A stretch of 10,332 bases of DNA, from the NCBI GenBank assembly GCA_937958685.1, contig CALGNF010000021.1, positions 1 to 10,332 on the forward strand, written 5' to 3'. Numbering within the stretch: the first letter of the stretch is position 1; each line of letters starts with the position of its first letter. The notes below the pieces were generated by a model. The model saw nothing but the letters and a program-made list of their open reading frames with translations. It was not told the DNA's origin and did not search any database. Made by a program: the position numbers and the translations under genes. The DNA is from an uncultured Caryophanales bacterium. Its GTDB lineage: Bacteria; Bacillota_I; Bacilli_A; Izemoplasmatales; Hujiaoplasmataceae. Positions 1-6,837 of this stretch are shown here, one piece after another.

Positions 1-52
1 GGCATACGAGATCGTATTCGGTGACTGGAGTTCAGACGTGTGCTCTCGATCT
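1..52 (+). other. Illumina P7/i7 index adapter (sequencing artefact)
   Basis: This is not genomic DNA. Bases 1-12 (GGCATACGAGAT) are the end of the P7 flow-cell oligo, 13-20 (CGTATTCG) fit the 8-nt i7 index slot, and from 21 the read-2 primer sequence GTGACTGGAGTTCAGACGTG continues to the GATCT end at 52. The adapter normally ends CTCTTCCGATCT; here it reads CTCTCGATCT, two bases short. Translated, it gives VTGVQTCAL, a familiar adapter-derived peptide in contaminated databases. The first 11 residues of the helicase reading frame starting at 21 are therefore artificial. Confidence 0.98.
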
Positions 53-1694
53 CGGCTTCAAGCGCGCCGACGAGATCGCCCTCAAGATCGGTTTTCCCTA
101 TGACCATCCCTACCGGATCCAGGCGGTGATCATGTATCTCCTCCTCGAGTACATGAACAAATACGGCGACACTTATCTGGAAAAGGACCGCCTGCTGGAT
201 TACGCGCTGTCCTATCTCAACGTCGGCAAGGACTTTGTCCTGGATCGCGCAAGGATCGCCGCCGGCCTCGGGGAGCTCGCATTCGCCGGACGCATCATCG
301 ATATCGAGGGCAGGATCAGCTTAGGAGGCATCTACCACCAGGAACAGACGCTTGCCCGCATCATCAAAGACCATGCGGGAAAAGGTGGCGAGACAATCGA
401 TCCCGAGACGATCCGCGACCAGATCCGGGCGATCGAGGCCGCCAAAGGCATCGTCTACACGCCGAAGCAACATCTGGCGATCGCAAAGGCGCTCACCGCG
501 CATTTCGTGATCATCACCGGCGGTCCGGGAACCGGCAAGACGACGATCATCGAGGCGATCACCCAGATCTACGCCCGCCTGCACGCGCAGGACAAGCTTC
601 CGCGCAAGGCGATCAGACTCGCCGCTCCGACCGGCAAGGCTGCCAAACGTCTGAGTGAGGCGACCGCGCTCGAGGCGACGACGATCCACCGGTTGCTCGG
701 TTTTGACTACGAGGGCAAGTTCGCCTTTGGCAACCATAACAAGATCGATGCCAGGCTGATCGTTCTGGACGAGGTGTCGATGCTCGACACCGCGCTCGCC
801 TACCAGTTTTTCCAAGCCCTGGCGCCCCGCACGAAACTGGTGTTGGTCGGCGATGACAACCAACTGCCATCGGTCGGTCCCGGGCAGATCCTCGCGGACC
901 TGATCGCTTCCGGCATCATCGATCTGGTCAAGCTCGACCACATCCACCGGCAGGCCGCCGACTCCCAGATCGTGACGCTCGCCTACAATATCCTCGAACA
1001 AGATGTCGGGGAACTGGCCTTTCCCAAAGACAAGGAAGTCTGGTTCCAACCGGCCAAAGAGACGCTTTGCGCCGATTGGGTCTGCAAGTTCGTGAAGCAA
1101 GCTTTGGACGACGGACTGGACTTGATCGAGGACATCCAGGTGCTCGTTCCCGTCTACAAGGGCATCAACGGGATCGACCGCCTCAACGAGCTCCTCCAGG
1201 AACGCTTCAACAGCCGCCATGCGGCGCACCAGATCGCCAAAGGCGACAAGCGGTTCTATTTCAACGACAAGGTGATGCAACTCGTCAACCAGCCGGAGGA
1301 CGGCGTCATGAACGGCGACATCGGCGTCGTCGCGGGCATCATCGAGAACAAGGAACTGCTGGTCGATTTCTCCGGCACCCAGGTCAAATACAACATCAAT
1401 GATTTCGACAATCTGACGCTCGCCTATGCGATCAGCATCCATAAGTCCCAAGGCAGCGAGTTTCGCTGCGTGATCATGCCGATCGTCAGGGCGCATGCGA
1501 TCATGCTCAAGCGGAAACTTCTGTATACGGCGATCACCAGGGCGAAGGAACGACTCGTCCTGATCGGCGAAGCGGAGGCTTTTGTCCGTGGCGTCTACGG
1601 CTATGAGGCCGAACGCAAGACCTGGTTGGGGGAGTTTCTGCGGCAAGAAGAGCAGACAGGAGCCGCCAACCTGACGATCGAAGATTTTCTTTAA
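53..1694 (+). CDS. recD2: RecD2-type ATP-dependent DNA helicase, C-terminal part (5' truncated)
   Basis: RecD2 (YrrC in Bacillus) is a superfamily 1B 5'-3' DNA helicase of replication and repair that works without RecBC. About 546 genuine residues are present, against roughly 720-850 for the family, so the N-terminus is missing. The fragment opens in the helix-hairpin-helix region (GFKRADEIALKIG). It then shows Walker A GGPGTGKT at 519-542, Walker B LIVLDEVSMLD with the DE pair at 768-773, motif III LVLVGDDNQLPSVGPGQ, a C-terminal motif around AISIHKSQGSEF, and motif VI LLYTAITRAKERLVL. The catalytic ATPase core is complete. The reading frame extends into the adapter back to a GTG at 21, but that start is artificial. 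It sits just upstream of alaS, as in Bacillus. The stop is TAA at 1692-1694, and I see no U-rich terminator behind it. Confidence 0.93.
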
Positions 1695-1702
1695 TTGCGC
1701 CC

Positions 1703-1721
1703 TAATGATTGCAAATCATTA
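1703..1721. repeat. 8-bp perfect inverted repeat overlapping the alaS -35 region
   Basis: TAATGATT (1703-1710) and AATCATTA (1714-1721) are exact inverted copies separated by GCA. The repeat begins 8 nt after the recD2 stop and covers the predicted -35 hexamer. No run of T follows, so it does not look like a standard intrinsic terminator for recD2. It may be a weak hairpin, an operator half-site pair, or a chance event in AT-rich sequence. Confidence 0.5.
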
Positions 1722-1737
1722 ACAAATGGTATATAAT
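1709..1737 (+). promoter_or_regulatory. Sigma-A-type promoter of the alaS operon
   Basis: The -10 box TATAAT is at 1732-1737 and matches the consensus exactly. TTGCAA at 1709-1714 is a 4-of-6 match to the -35 consensus, with the ideal 17-nt spacer. Transcription should start near 1744, immediately before the T-box leader. The surrounding 40 bases are strikingly AT-rich against the GC-rich genes on either side. Confidence 0.8.
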
Positions 1738-1743
1738 ACCTGT

Positions 1744-1956
1744 AAATCGATGCGAAAGCCAAGTAGCGCAACACCAAGCGTCTTCAGAGAGTCCGGGGTC
1801 GGTGCGACCGGACGGCCGGGTGCGTCGCGAAGCTCCTTTCAAGAGGCGTCAAAAACGCCCGCAGGTCGGCGTTAGCGACATTGAGTGCTAGATCTCTAGA
1901 ACAAAGGTGGTACCGCGAGCAATCGTCCTTTACCGTAAAGGATGATTTTCTTTTTT
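1744..1956 (+). promoter_or_regulatory. T-box riboswitch (tRNA-Ala-sensing leader) of alaS
   Basis: T-box leaders bind a cognate tRNA and stop premature termination when that tRNA is uncharged. The T-box sequence AAGGTGGTACCGCG (1904-1917) is nearly the canonical AGGGTGGNACCGCG. Stem I shows an AGAGAG motif (about 1786-1791) and a distal hairpin with arms GGTC (1797-1800) and GACC (1806-1809). The specifier context GAA-GCT-C places alanine codon GCU at 1832-1834. A small hairpin follows (GGCGT 1845-1849 with ACGCC 1855-1859). The antiterminator can form from AAAGG (1903-1907) with CCTTT (1927-1931) and GCG (1915-1917) with CGT (1924-1926), leaving the 7-nt bulge TGGTACC. The variable T-box base is U1911, which would pair with discriminator A73 of tRNA-Ala. 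The 5' boundary is inferred from the promoter. Together with the downstream alaS gene, the assignment is firm. Confidence 0.95.
1921..1956 (+). terminator. Intrinsic terminator of the T-box leader
   Basis: A 12-bp stem (1921-1932 with 1936-1947, one G-U pair at 1925/1943) closes a CCG loop at 1933-1935. It is followed by a T-rich tract to 1956, interrupted by one C at 1950. The 5' arm contains the bases CGTCCTTT (1924-1931) that the antiterminator needs, so the two folds exclude each other as expected of a transcriptional T-box switch. Confidence 0.93.
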
Positions 1957-1973
1957 GATGGAGGCTTAGGAAA

Positions 1974-4610
1974 ATGAAACACATGACAGGCAACGAGATC
2001 CGCAACATGTGGCTGGACTTCTTCAAGTCCAAAGGCCACCAGGTGGAAAAGGGCGCGTCCCTGATCCCCAACGACGACCCGACGCTTCTATGGATGAACG
2101 CCGGGGTTGCGGCGCTGAAAAAATACTTCGACGGCAGCGTGATCCCGAAGAATCCCCGGATCGTCAACGTCCAGAAGTGCATCCGCACGAACGATATCGA
2201 AAACGTCGGCAAGACGGCACGCCATCATACCTTTTTCGAAATGCTCGGCAATTTCTCGATTGGCGACTATTTCCGCAAGGAAGCGCTTGTGTGGGGCTAT
2301 GAGCTCCTGACTGATCCCCAATGTTTCGCAATTCCCAAGGACAGGCTGTACATGACCGTCTATCCCGGCGACCAGGAGACGATCGATCAGTGGCTGGCGC
2401 TGGGCGTCGAGCCTTCGCACATCATCCCGACCGAGGACCAGAACTTCTGGGAGATCGGCGAAGGCCCGTGCGGTCCCTGCACGGAGATCTTCTTCGATCG
2501 GGGCGAGGCTTACGGCGACTTCAGCATCGCTGCGATCCGCGATGATGTCCAGAACGACCGGTTCGTGGAGATCTGGAACATCGTCTTCTCCCAGTTCAAC
2601 GCCAAACCGGGACTGACGCGCGCGGAATATCCCGAACTGCCGAGCAAGAACATCGACACGGGCTCTGGCTTGGAGCGTGTCGCGCTCGTCCTCCAGGAAG
2701 TCGCGACCAATTACGAAACCGACCTGTTCTTCCCGATCATCGCCAAGATCGAGGCGATCTCGGGAATCGACTACCACGGCCAGATGGCGTTCAAAGTCAT
2801 CGCCGACCATATCCGCACCGTGACCTTCGCCATCACCGACGGCGCCGTGCTCGCGAACGAGGGCCGCGGCTATGTTTTGCGCCGGCTGCTCCGGCGCGCC
2901 GTCAAGTATGGCCGCCATCTGGGCATCGAAAAGCCGTTCATGGCCGGACTCGTTGACGTCGTGGCGACGATCATGGGCGACTTTTACCCGGCGATCCACG
3001 ACCAGAAAGAACTCGTGAAGCGGATTGTCGACCAGGAAGAGACGAAATTCCTGGAGACCCTCGCCCAGGGCGAACGCCGGTTTGCGATCATCGCCCAGAC
3101 CAGCAAGGCCAAGACCATCTCCGGCAAGGATGCCTTCCTTTTATACGACACCTTCGGTTTCCCGATCGAACTCACGCTCGAATACGCCGAGGAATCCGGT
3201 TATAAAGTCGATACCGACGGCTTTGACAAGGAAATGGAAAAACAGAAGGAAAGGGCACGCAGCGCCCGCAGGGAAATCCAGTCGATGAAGTCCCAGAACG
3301 AGGATTATCTCGAGTTCCGGGAGAAAAGCGAATTCGTCGGTTATGAGACCTTGCTTGCGGAAACGCGGCTCATCAAAGTCTTTCCCGAGGGCGTCGTTCT
3401 GGAAAAAACACCGTTCTATGCGACCGCTGGCGGCCAGGTGGCCGACACCGGCGTCATCTACAACGCCGAATTTTCGTTGCGGGTGAATGATGTTGTCAAA
3501 CTCCCGAACGGCCAGTTCCTGCACATCTACGAGCCGATCGATGGCGAGGTTGCCGAAGGCGTGAAAGTCATCGCCAAGGTCGACGAAGCAAGACGCAAAC
3601 TGATCACCTACCACCACTCCGCCACCCACCTGCTGTTCAAGGCGCTCAGGGATGAGCTCGGAGCGCACGTTTCCCAGCAGGGCAGCCAAGTCTCGCCCGA
3701 TTTTCTCCGCTTCGACTTCAATCATTACGCCCCTCTCGACGACGCCACGATCTTGAAACTCGAACAGCGCGTCAACGAGATGATCAGTGACCATTACGAG
3801 GCCCACACTGACATCCTCTTTGTCGATGAGGCAATCGCCAAGGGCGCAATCGCCGAGTTCGGCGAAAAATATGACGAGAAGGTCAGGACCGTCGACCTCA
3901 AGTACACGCTTGACCTTTGCGGCGGCACGCACGTGGACGACCTCCACAACATCGGCCGCTTCGCGATCCGTTCGGTCTATTCGATCGGCTCGGGGATCTA
4001 CCGGCTCGAGGCGCTCGCCAACGTCATGGTCGGGCATCTGGGCGAAGCCTTTGCGAACATCGACGAGAACATCGAGCAGATCAAGAAGAAGATGTCCGCC
4101 CTGATCGCCAAGGCCAAGGCCGAGGGCGTGCAACTCGAACTGCCCGCGAGCGAAGCCTATCCGCTTGCCGGCAGTTACCAGGATGTCATCAACAAGCGCC
4201 GGGAATTCCAAAACATCCAGATCGCCGCCAAGGAACTTGACAAAGACTACCAACGCCTGCGGGAAGCGAAACTCGATCGCGAATTGGATCACTATCTGGC
4301 CCAATCCACCAAGGGGATCCTGGTGCTCGAGCTTGAGGGCAAGGACCTCGCGATCCTCAAGCAACTCACCGACAACCTCGCGAACAACGCAGGGATCCGC
4401 TTTGTCTTTTTGGCTTCCGTCCTCGAAGACAAGCTTATCTTCATCGCCAAGAGCAAAGATGCCAACCTGCATGCCGGCAACATCGTCAAGACGGCAGCAC
4501 TAGCGACCGGCGGCAACGGCGGCGGTCATGGCGACTTCGCCCAGGCCGGCGGCAAAGACATCGCCATGCTTCCGGCAGCGCTCGCCAAGGTGAGGGAGCT
4601 GATCGGATGA
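1974..4610 (+). CDS. alaS: Alanyl-tRNA synthetase
   Basis: This cytoplasmic class II synthetase charges tRNA-Ala and edits mischarged Ser or Gly. At 878 residues it has the usual full length. The N-terminal aminoacylation domain shows the family hallmarks WMNAGVAALKKYF, NVQKCIRTNDIENVG and HHTFFEMLGNFSIGDYF, plus GSGLERVALVLQ. The editing domain keeps its zinc ligands: H548 and H552 in HHSATH, and C649 and H653 in CGGTH. The C-Ala domain ends with the glycine-rich GGNGGGHGDFAQAGGKD. The ATG at 1974 is chosen because GGAGG at 1960-1964 lies 9 nt upstream; a second in-frame ATG at 1983 would sit 18 nt away. Expression should be controlled by the T-box leader directly upstream. The TGA stop overlaps the ruvX start (ATGA), which suggests translational coupling. 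No truncation or frameshift is seen. Confidence 0.98.
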   Translation: MKHMTGNEIRNMWLDFFKSKGHQVEKGASLIPNDDPTLLWMNAGVAALKKYFDGSVIPKNPRIVNVQKCIRTNDIENVGKTARHHTFFEMLGNFSIGDYFRKEALVWGYELLTDPQCFAIPKDRLYMTVYPGDQETIDQWLALGVEPSHIIPTEDQNFWEIGEGPCGPCTEIFFDRGEAYGDFSIAAIRDDVQNDRFVEIWNIVFSQFNAKPGLTRAEYPELPSKNIDTGSGLERVALVLQEVATNYETDLFFPIIAKIEAISGIDYHGQMAFKVIADHIRTVTFAITDGAVLANEGRGYVLRRLLRRAVKYGRHLGIEKPFMAGLVDVVATIMGDFYPAIHDQKELVKRIVDQEETKFLETLAQGERRFAIIAQTSKAKTISGKDAFLLYDTFGFPIELTLEYAEESGYKVDTDGFDKEMEKQKERARSARREIQSMKSQNEDYLEFREKSEFVGYETLLAETRLIKVFPEGVVLEKTPFYATAGGQVADTGVIYNAEFSLRVNDVVKLPNGQFLHIYEPIDGEVAEGVKVIAKVDEARRKLITYHHSATHLLFKALRDELGAHVSQQGSQVSPDFLRFDFNHYAPLDDATILKLEQRVNEMISDHYEAHTDILFVDEAIAKGAIAEFGEKYDEKVRTVDLKYTLDLCGGTHVDDLHNIGRFAIRSVYSIGSGIYRLEALANVMVGHLGEAFANIDENIEQIKKKMSALIAKAKAEGVQLELPASEAYPLAGSYQDVINKRREFQNIQIAAKELDKDYQRLREAKLDRELDHYLAQSTKGILVLELEGKDLAILKQLTDNLANNAGIRFVFLASVLEDKLIFIAKSKDANLHAGNIVKTAALATGGNGGGHGDFAQAGGKDIAMLPAALAKVRELIG

Positions 4611-5023
4611 GATCCATGGGACTTGATCTGGGGACAAAGACGCTCGGCGTCGCCCTCTCCGATCCCTCAGGCATCATCGCCCAGGGCCTCATGACCCACT
4701 TCTTTCCCGAGGGCGACTACGAACACGCGGCCGCCTTCGCCTTGGAGCTGATTGGCAAACATCAAGTGGGCGCCGTCATCCTCGGCCATCCCCGCAACAT
4801 GGATGGCACGAGCGGATTCCAAGCCCAGATCAGCGAGGCCTTCCAGGCCCGGCTTGCCCAAATGACGACCGTCCCGGTGATCCTCTGGGATGAACGCCTG
4901 ACGACCAGGATCGCGCAATTCGCCCTTCGGGGCGCCAAACCCAAAGACAAGAAGCAGAAAGTCGACCAATTGGCCGCCGCCGTGCTTCTTCAAAGTTATC
5001 TCGACAGCAAAAAAGGAGTGTAA
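4607..5023 (+). CDS. ruvX: YqgF/RuvX-family nuclease (pre-16S rRNA processing or Holliday junction resolvase)
   Basis: This is an RNase H-fold protein of 138 residues, the normal size. In E. coli, YqgF matures the 5' end of 16S rRNA; other members have been described as Holliday junction resolvases. The start MRSMGLDLGTKTLGVALSD matches the family N-terminus, with D7 as the first acidic site. VILGHPRNMDGTSG corresponds to the usual G-P-NMDG loop, WDERLTT supplies E96, and VDQLAAAVLLQSYL supplies D120. The three acidic positions expected for metal-dependent catalysis are thus present. The ATG at 4607 overlaps the alaS stop; the alternative ATG at 4616 would remove residues that fit the family start. 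In Bacillus the small gene ireB (yrzL) lies between alaS and this gene, but the 4-nt overlap here leaves no room for it. Confidence 0.92.
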   Translation: MRSMGLDLGTKTLGVALSDPSGIIAQGLMTHFFPEGDYEHAAAFALELIGKHQVGAVILGHPRNMDGTSGFQAQISEAFQARLAQMTTVPVILWDERLTTRIAQFALRGAKPKDKKQKVDQLAAAVLLQSYLDSKKGV

Positions 5024-5028
5024 ACCAG

Positions 5029-5331
5029 ATGGAACACGAACGCGAATATCTCCTCGTCACCGATGAGGCCGGCAACGAAATCGAATGCGAGATCATCATG
5101 ACCTTCACCTCGGACGAATTCCACAAGTCCTACGTCGTCTATCAGGTAAAAGACGACGATTCCGGCGAATATTATGCAGCGAGCTACAATCCCGAAGACG
5201 GGGACGAAGGCAAACTGAACGAAATCGAGGACGACGCCGAATGGGATCTGATCGAGGAAGTGCTCGAAAGTTTCCTTGAAGAACAGGAAGAGGCGGAAGA
5301 GGCGGAAGCGCCGGCAGAAACCGACAAGTAA
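5029..5331 (+). CDS. yrzB: DUF1292 family protein (YrzB-like)
   Basis: This is a small, strongly acidic protein of 100 residues with no known biochemical function. The N-terminal core (YLLVTDEAGNEIECEIIMTF, then SYVVYQV) and the later YYAASYNPEDGDEGKLNEIEDDAEWDLIEEVLESF are typical of DUF1292 proteins encoded beside ruvX in Bacillota. From about residue 75 the tail is almost entirely Glu, Ala and Asp and is probably disordered. There is no signal peptide or membrane segment. The ATG at 5029 lies 5 nt after the ruvX stop and 10 nt after AAGGAG (5013-5018), which is inside the ruvX end. The family and its position are well supported; its job is not known. Confidence 0.88.
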   Translation: MEHEREYLLVTDEAGNEIECEIIMTFTSDEFHKSYVVYQVKDDDSGEYYAASYNPEDGDEGKLNEIEDDAEWDLIEEVLESFLEEQEEAEEAEAPAETDK

Positions 5332-5336
5332 CTTTG

Positions 5337-5960
5337 ATGGCGGCTTATCTCGACAGTTTGAACAGTTGTTCTGCGGATCCGCTGCTTTCGGCGATGGAAG
5401 CGGAGGCTCGGGCAACAAAAGTCCCGATCATCCACCCCGACACCCTCGCCTTCACCGGTCAACTTCTGAGGATTGCCCGCGCCAAGCGCATCCTGGAAAT
5501 CGGCGGGGCGATCGGTTATTTTGCGATCGCGATCGCCAAGGCGACCGGTGTGTGCGTCACTTCGCTCGAAATCGATCCCAAACTGGCTGAGCTTGCCAGA
5601 GCAAACAGCCACAGAAGCAGACTTGAAGGCAAGATCACCATCATCGAAGGGGACGCGCTCAAGTTAGATCCGGAAACCCTGGGCGATTGCGATGCGATCC
5701 TGATCGATGGCGCCAAAGGCAAATACGTGGATTTTTTCGCGCGATACGCCCCTTTGCTCAAGCCGGGCGGGTTCATCGTCTCCGACAACCTGCTGTTTCG
5801 GGGACAGGTCGCCCATCCGGAAACGATCCTGAGCCGGAACCGGCGGCAGCTCATCGGCAAGATCCAGCGTTTCAACGAATACCTGCGCGCAAGGCCGGAT
5901 TTCGCCACGCGCTTTTATGAGATCGGCGACGGCGTCGCCGTCTCGATCAAGACGAGGTGA
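5337..5960 (+). CDS. trmR: tRNA 5-hydroxyuridine O-methyltransferase (TrmR/YrrM-like)
   Basis: This is a SAM-dependent O-methyltransferase of the metal-dependent class I (COMT-like) family, 207 residues. B. subtilis YrrM (TrmR) methylates 5-hydroxyuridine at tRNA position 34 to 5-methoxyuridine. SAM motif I is ILEIGGAIGY at residues 52-61, where many relatives have EIGTAIGY. It is followed by LEIDPKLAELAR, an acidic metal-site candidate D124 in LIDGAKGKY, and D150-N151 in SDNLLFRGQV. The two downstream U32 genes are the known partners in making the substrate, which favours tRNA over small-molecule substrates. The ATG at 5337 lies 5 nt after the DUF1292 stop with no clear ribosome binding site, so it may depend on coupling; the TTG at 5334 is a less likely start. 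The Bacillus mltG gene that usually precedes it is absent. Confidence 0.87.
   Translation: MAAYLDSLNSCSADPLLSAMEAEARATKVPIIHPDTLAFTGQLLRIARAKRILEIGGAIGYFAIAIAKATGVCVTSLEIDPKLAELARANSHRSRLEGKITIIEGDALKLDPETLGDCDAILIDGAKGKYVDFFARYAPLLKPGGFIVSDNLLFRGQVAHPETILSRNRRQLIGKIQRFNEYLRARPDFATRFYEIGDGVAVSIKTR
5954..5960 (+). promoter_or_regulatory. Ribosome binding site deciding the trhP1 GTG start
   Basis: GAGGTGA at 5954-5960 matches seven bases of the 16S anti-Shine-Dalgarno complement and ends with the TGA stop of trmR. It lies 7 nt before GTG 5968. The in-frame ATG at 5917 would overlap trmR by 44 nt and would add residues that do not look like the U32 family start. Ribosomes finishing trmR would be placed to reinitiate here. 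Confidence 0.8.
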
Positions 5961-5967
5961 TCGCCAG

Positions 5968-6837
5968 GTGCTGATCATAGCCACCCCGAAAAGCATTCCG
6001 GAAATCGTCGATCTGAAAGCCGCCCAAGTCGACGGCTTGGTCTTTTCCAGCGAAAGGTTCACGCGGGATCCGCTGCTTCCGCTGGCAGAGTACGACTTGT
6101 TTAAGGCCATCAGCGCCTGTCAGAGCCACGGGCTCAGGGCATATGTCATGGTGGACGCGATCATCCATGAGACCGACCTGAAGCCGCTTAAACAATTGCT
6201 TGCCGGTTTGTCCAGCCAAGACATCGATGGCATCGTCGCCTACGACCTGACCACCGCCCTACTCGCGGCCGATCTCGGGCTGGCGGCCAAAGTCATCTTT
6301 CAGCCGGGCACCTTCAACACCCATCCCCACGCCTTCGACCAACTGCGGGCGCTAGGCATCAATCAAGCGACGCTCTCCCGGGAAATCACGTTTGCCAAGA
6401 TCAGGGAAATCATGGAGACGAACAAAGACATCGCCTTCTCGCTCGTTGGCCACGGCTATCTCGACATGTTTTATTCCCAACGGAAACTGCTTACGCTCTT
6501 TCATCAGTACCGAAAGAGGGAATTCGCCAAAGATGGCGCTTATGCGCTTGCGGAAAAGCAAGCTCCCGACCGGCTCTATCCCATCAGCGAGGATGCGACC
6601 GGCACGCACATCTACCGCTCACGCAAACTGCAGTCTTTTCCTTACCTTCCTTACTTGAATCGTCATCTCGCGGAGCTTTTCCTTTCCCGCCACCATTTGG
6701 ATGACTTGGAATACTTCGCCGCCATCACCGCCTACAAAACCGGCGATTACACCGCTTTTCTCGAACGGTATGGCGGCGAGTACGACACGGGCTTCTATGA
6801 GGTCGCCACGGACAGATATCCGGGCGCAAACCCATGA
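5968..6837 (+). CDS. trhP1: U32-family tRNA hydroxylation protein, short cysteine-poor paralogue (TrhP1/YrrN-like)
   Basis: This 289-residue protein belongs to the U32 'peptidase' family. In B. subtilis the pair YrrN-YrrO (TrhP1-TrhP2) is needed to form 5-hydroxyuridine at tRNA U34; proteolysis is not its likely role. The N-terminal half reads as TIM-barrel-like beta/alpha repeats (VDGLVFSS, GLRAYVMVDAIIHE, DGIVAYDLTTALLAADLGL, KVIFQPGTFNTHPHAFDQLRALGI). The family signature is degenerate: HGYLDMFYSQRK begins at H162, where the long form has HGGMCVSYSGRC. Only one cysteine is visible in the whole protein (in ISACQSHG), so it probably cannot hold the iron-sulfur cluster expected in its partner. 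The GTG start at 5968 is set by the upstream ribosome binding site. Its TGA overlaps the ATG of trhP2, consistent with equimolar production of a complex. Confidence 0.82.
   Translation: MLIIATPKSIPEIVDLKAAQVDGLVFSSERFTRDPLLPLAEYDLFKAISACQSHGLRAYVMVDAIIHETDLKPLKQLLAGLSSQDIDGIVAYDLTTALLAADLGLAAKVIFQPGTFNTHPHAFDQLRALGINQATLSREITFAKIREIMETNKDIAFSLVGHGYLDMFYSQRKLLTLFHQYRKREFAKDGAYALAEKQAPDRLYPISEDATGTHIYRSRKLQSFPYLPYLNRHLAELFLSRHHLDDLEYFAAITAYKTGDYTAFLERYGGEYDTGFYEVATDRYPGANP

Noticed and set aside
321..1646. 441-residue open frame on the - strand opposite recD2
   Set aside because: It lies wholly opposite a gene with clear helicase motifs, its sequence is Asp/Arg/Leu-rich low-complexity typical of GC-rich antisense frames, and no family motif or ribosome binding site is seen.
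1695..1725. Intrinsic terminator for recD2
   Set aside because: The 1703-1721 hairpin is short and A/T-only at most positions, and lacks a following T-run.
1709..1891. 60-residue + strand open frame inside the alaS leader (possible leader peptide)
   Set aside because: It begins at the -35 box before the predicted transcript start and runs through T-box stem elements; the RNA structure explains the sequence better.
2088..2999. 303-residue open frame on the - strand opposite the alaS N-terminal domain
   Set aside because: It is the mirror of the conserved synthetase core and has an Arg/Asp-rich composition with no motif.
3141..4472. 443-residue open frame on the - strand opposite alaS
   Set aside because: It is antisense to the conserved editing and C-terminal domains of AlaS, with repetitive LVDVG-like composition and no recognisable domain; a codon-bias shadow.
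5523..5536. Tandem overlapping GCGATCGC octamers resembling the cyanobacterial HIP1 motif
   Set aside because: They encode the Ala-Ile-Ala-Ile run in SAM motif I of TrmR, and the wider GATC excess explains them; no scattered HIP1-like pattern was noticed elsewhere.
5917..5967. Upstream ATG start for trhP1 at 5917
   Set aside because: It would overlap trmR by 44 nt and add an Arg/Ser-rich extension unlike the family; GAGGTGA at 5954-5960 points to GTG 5968.
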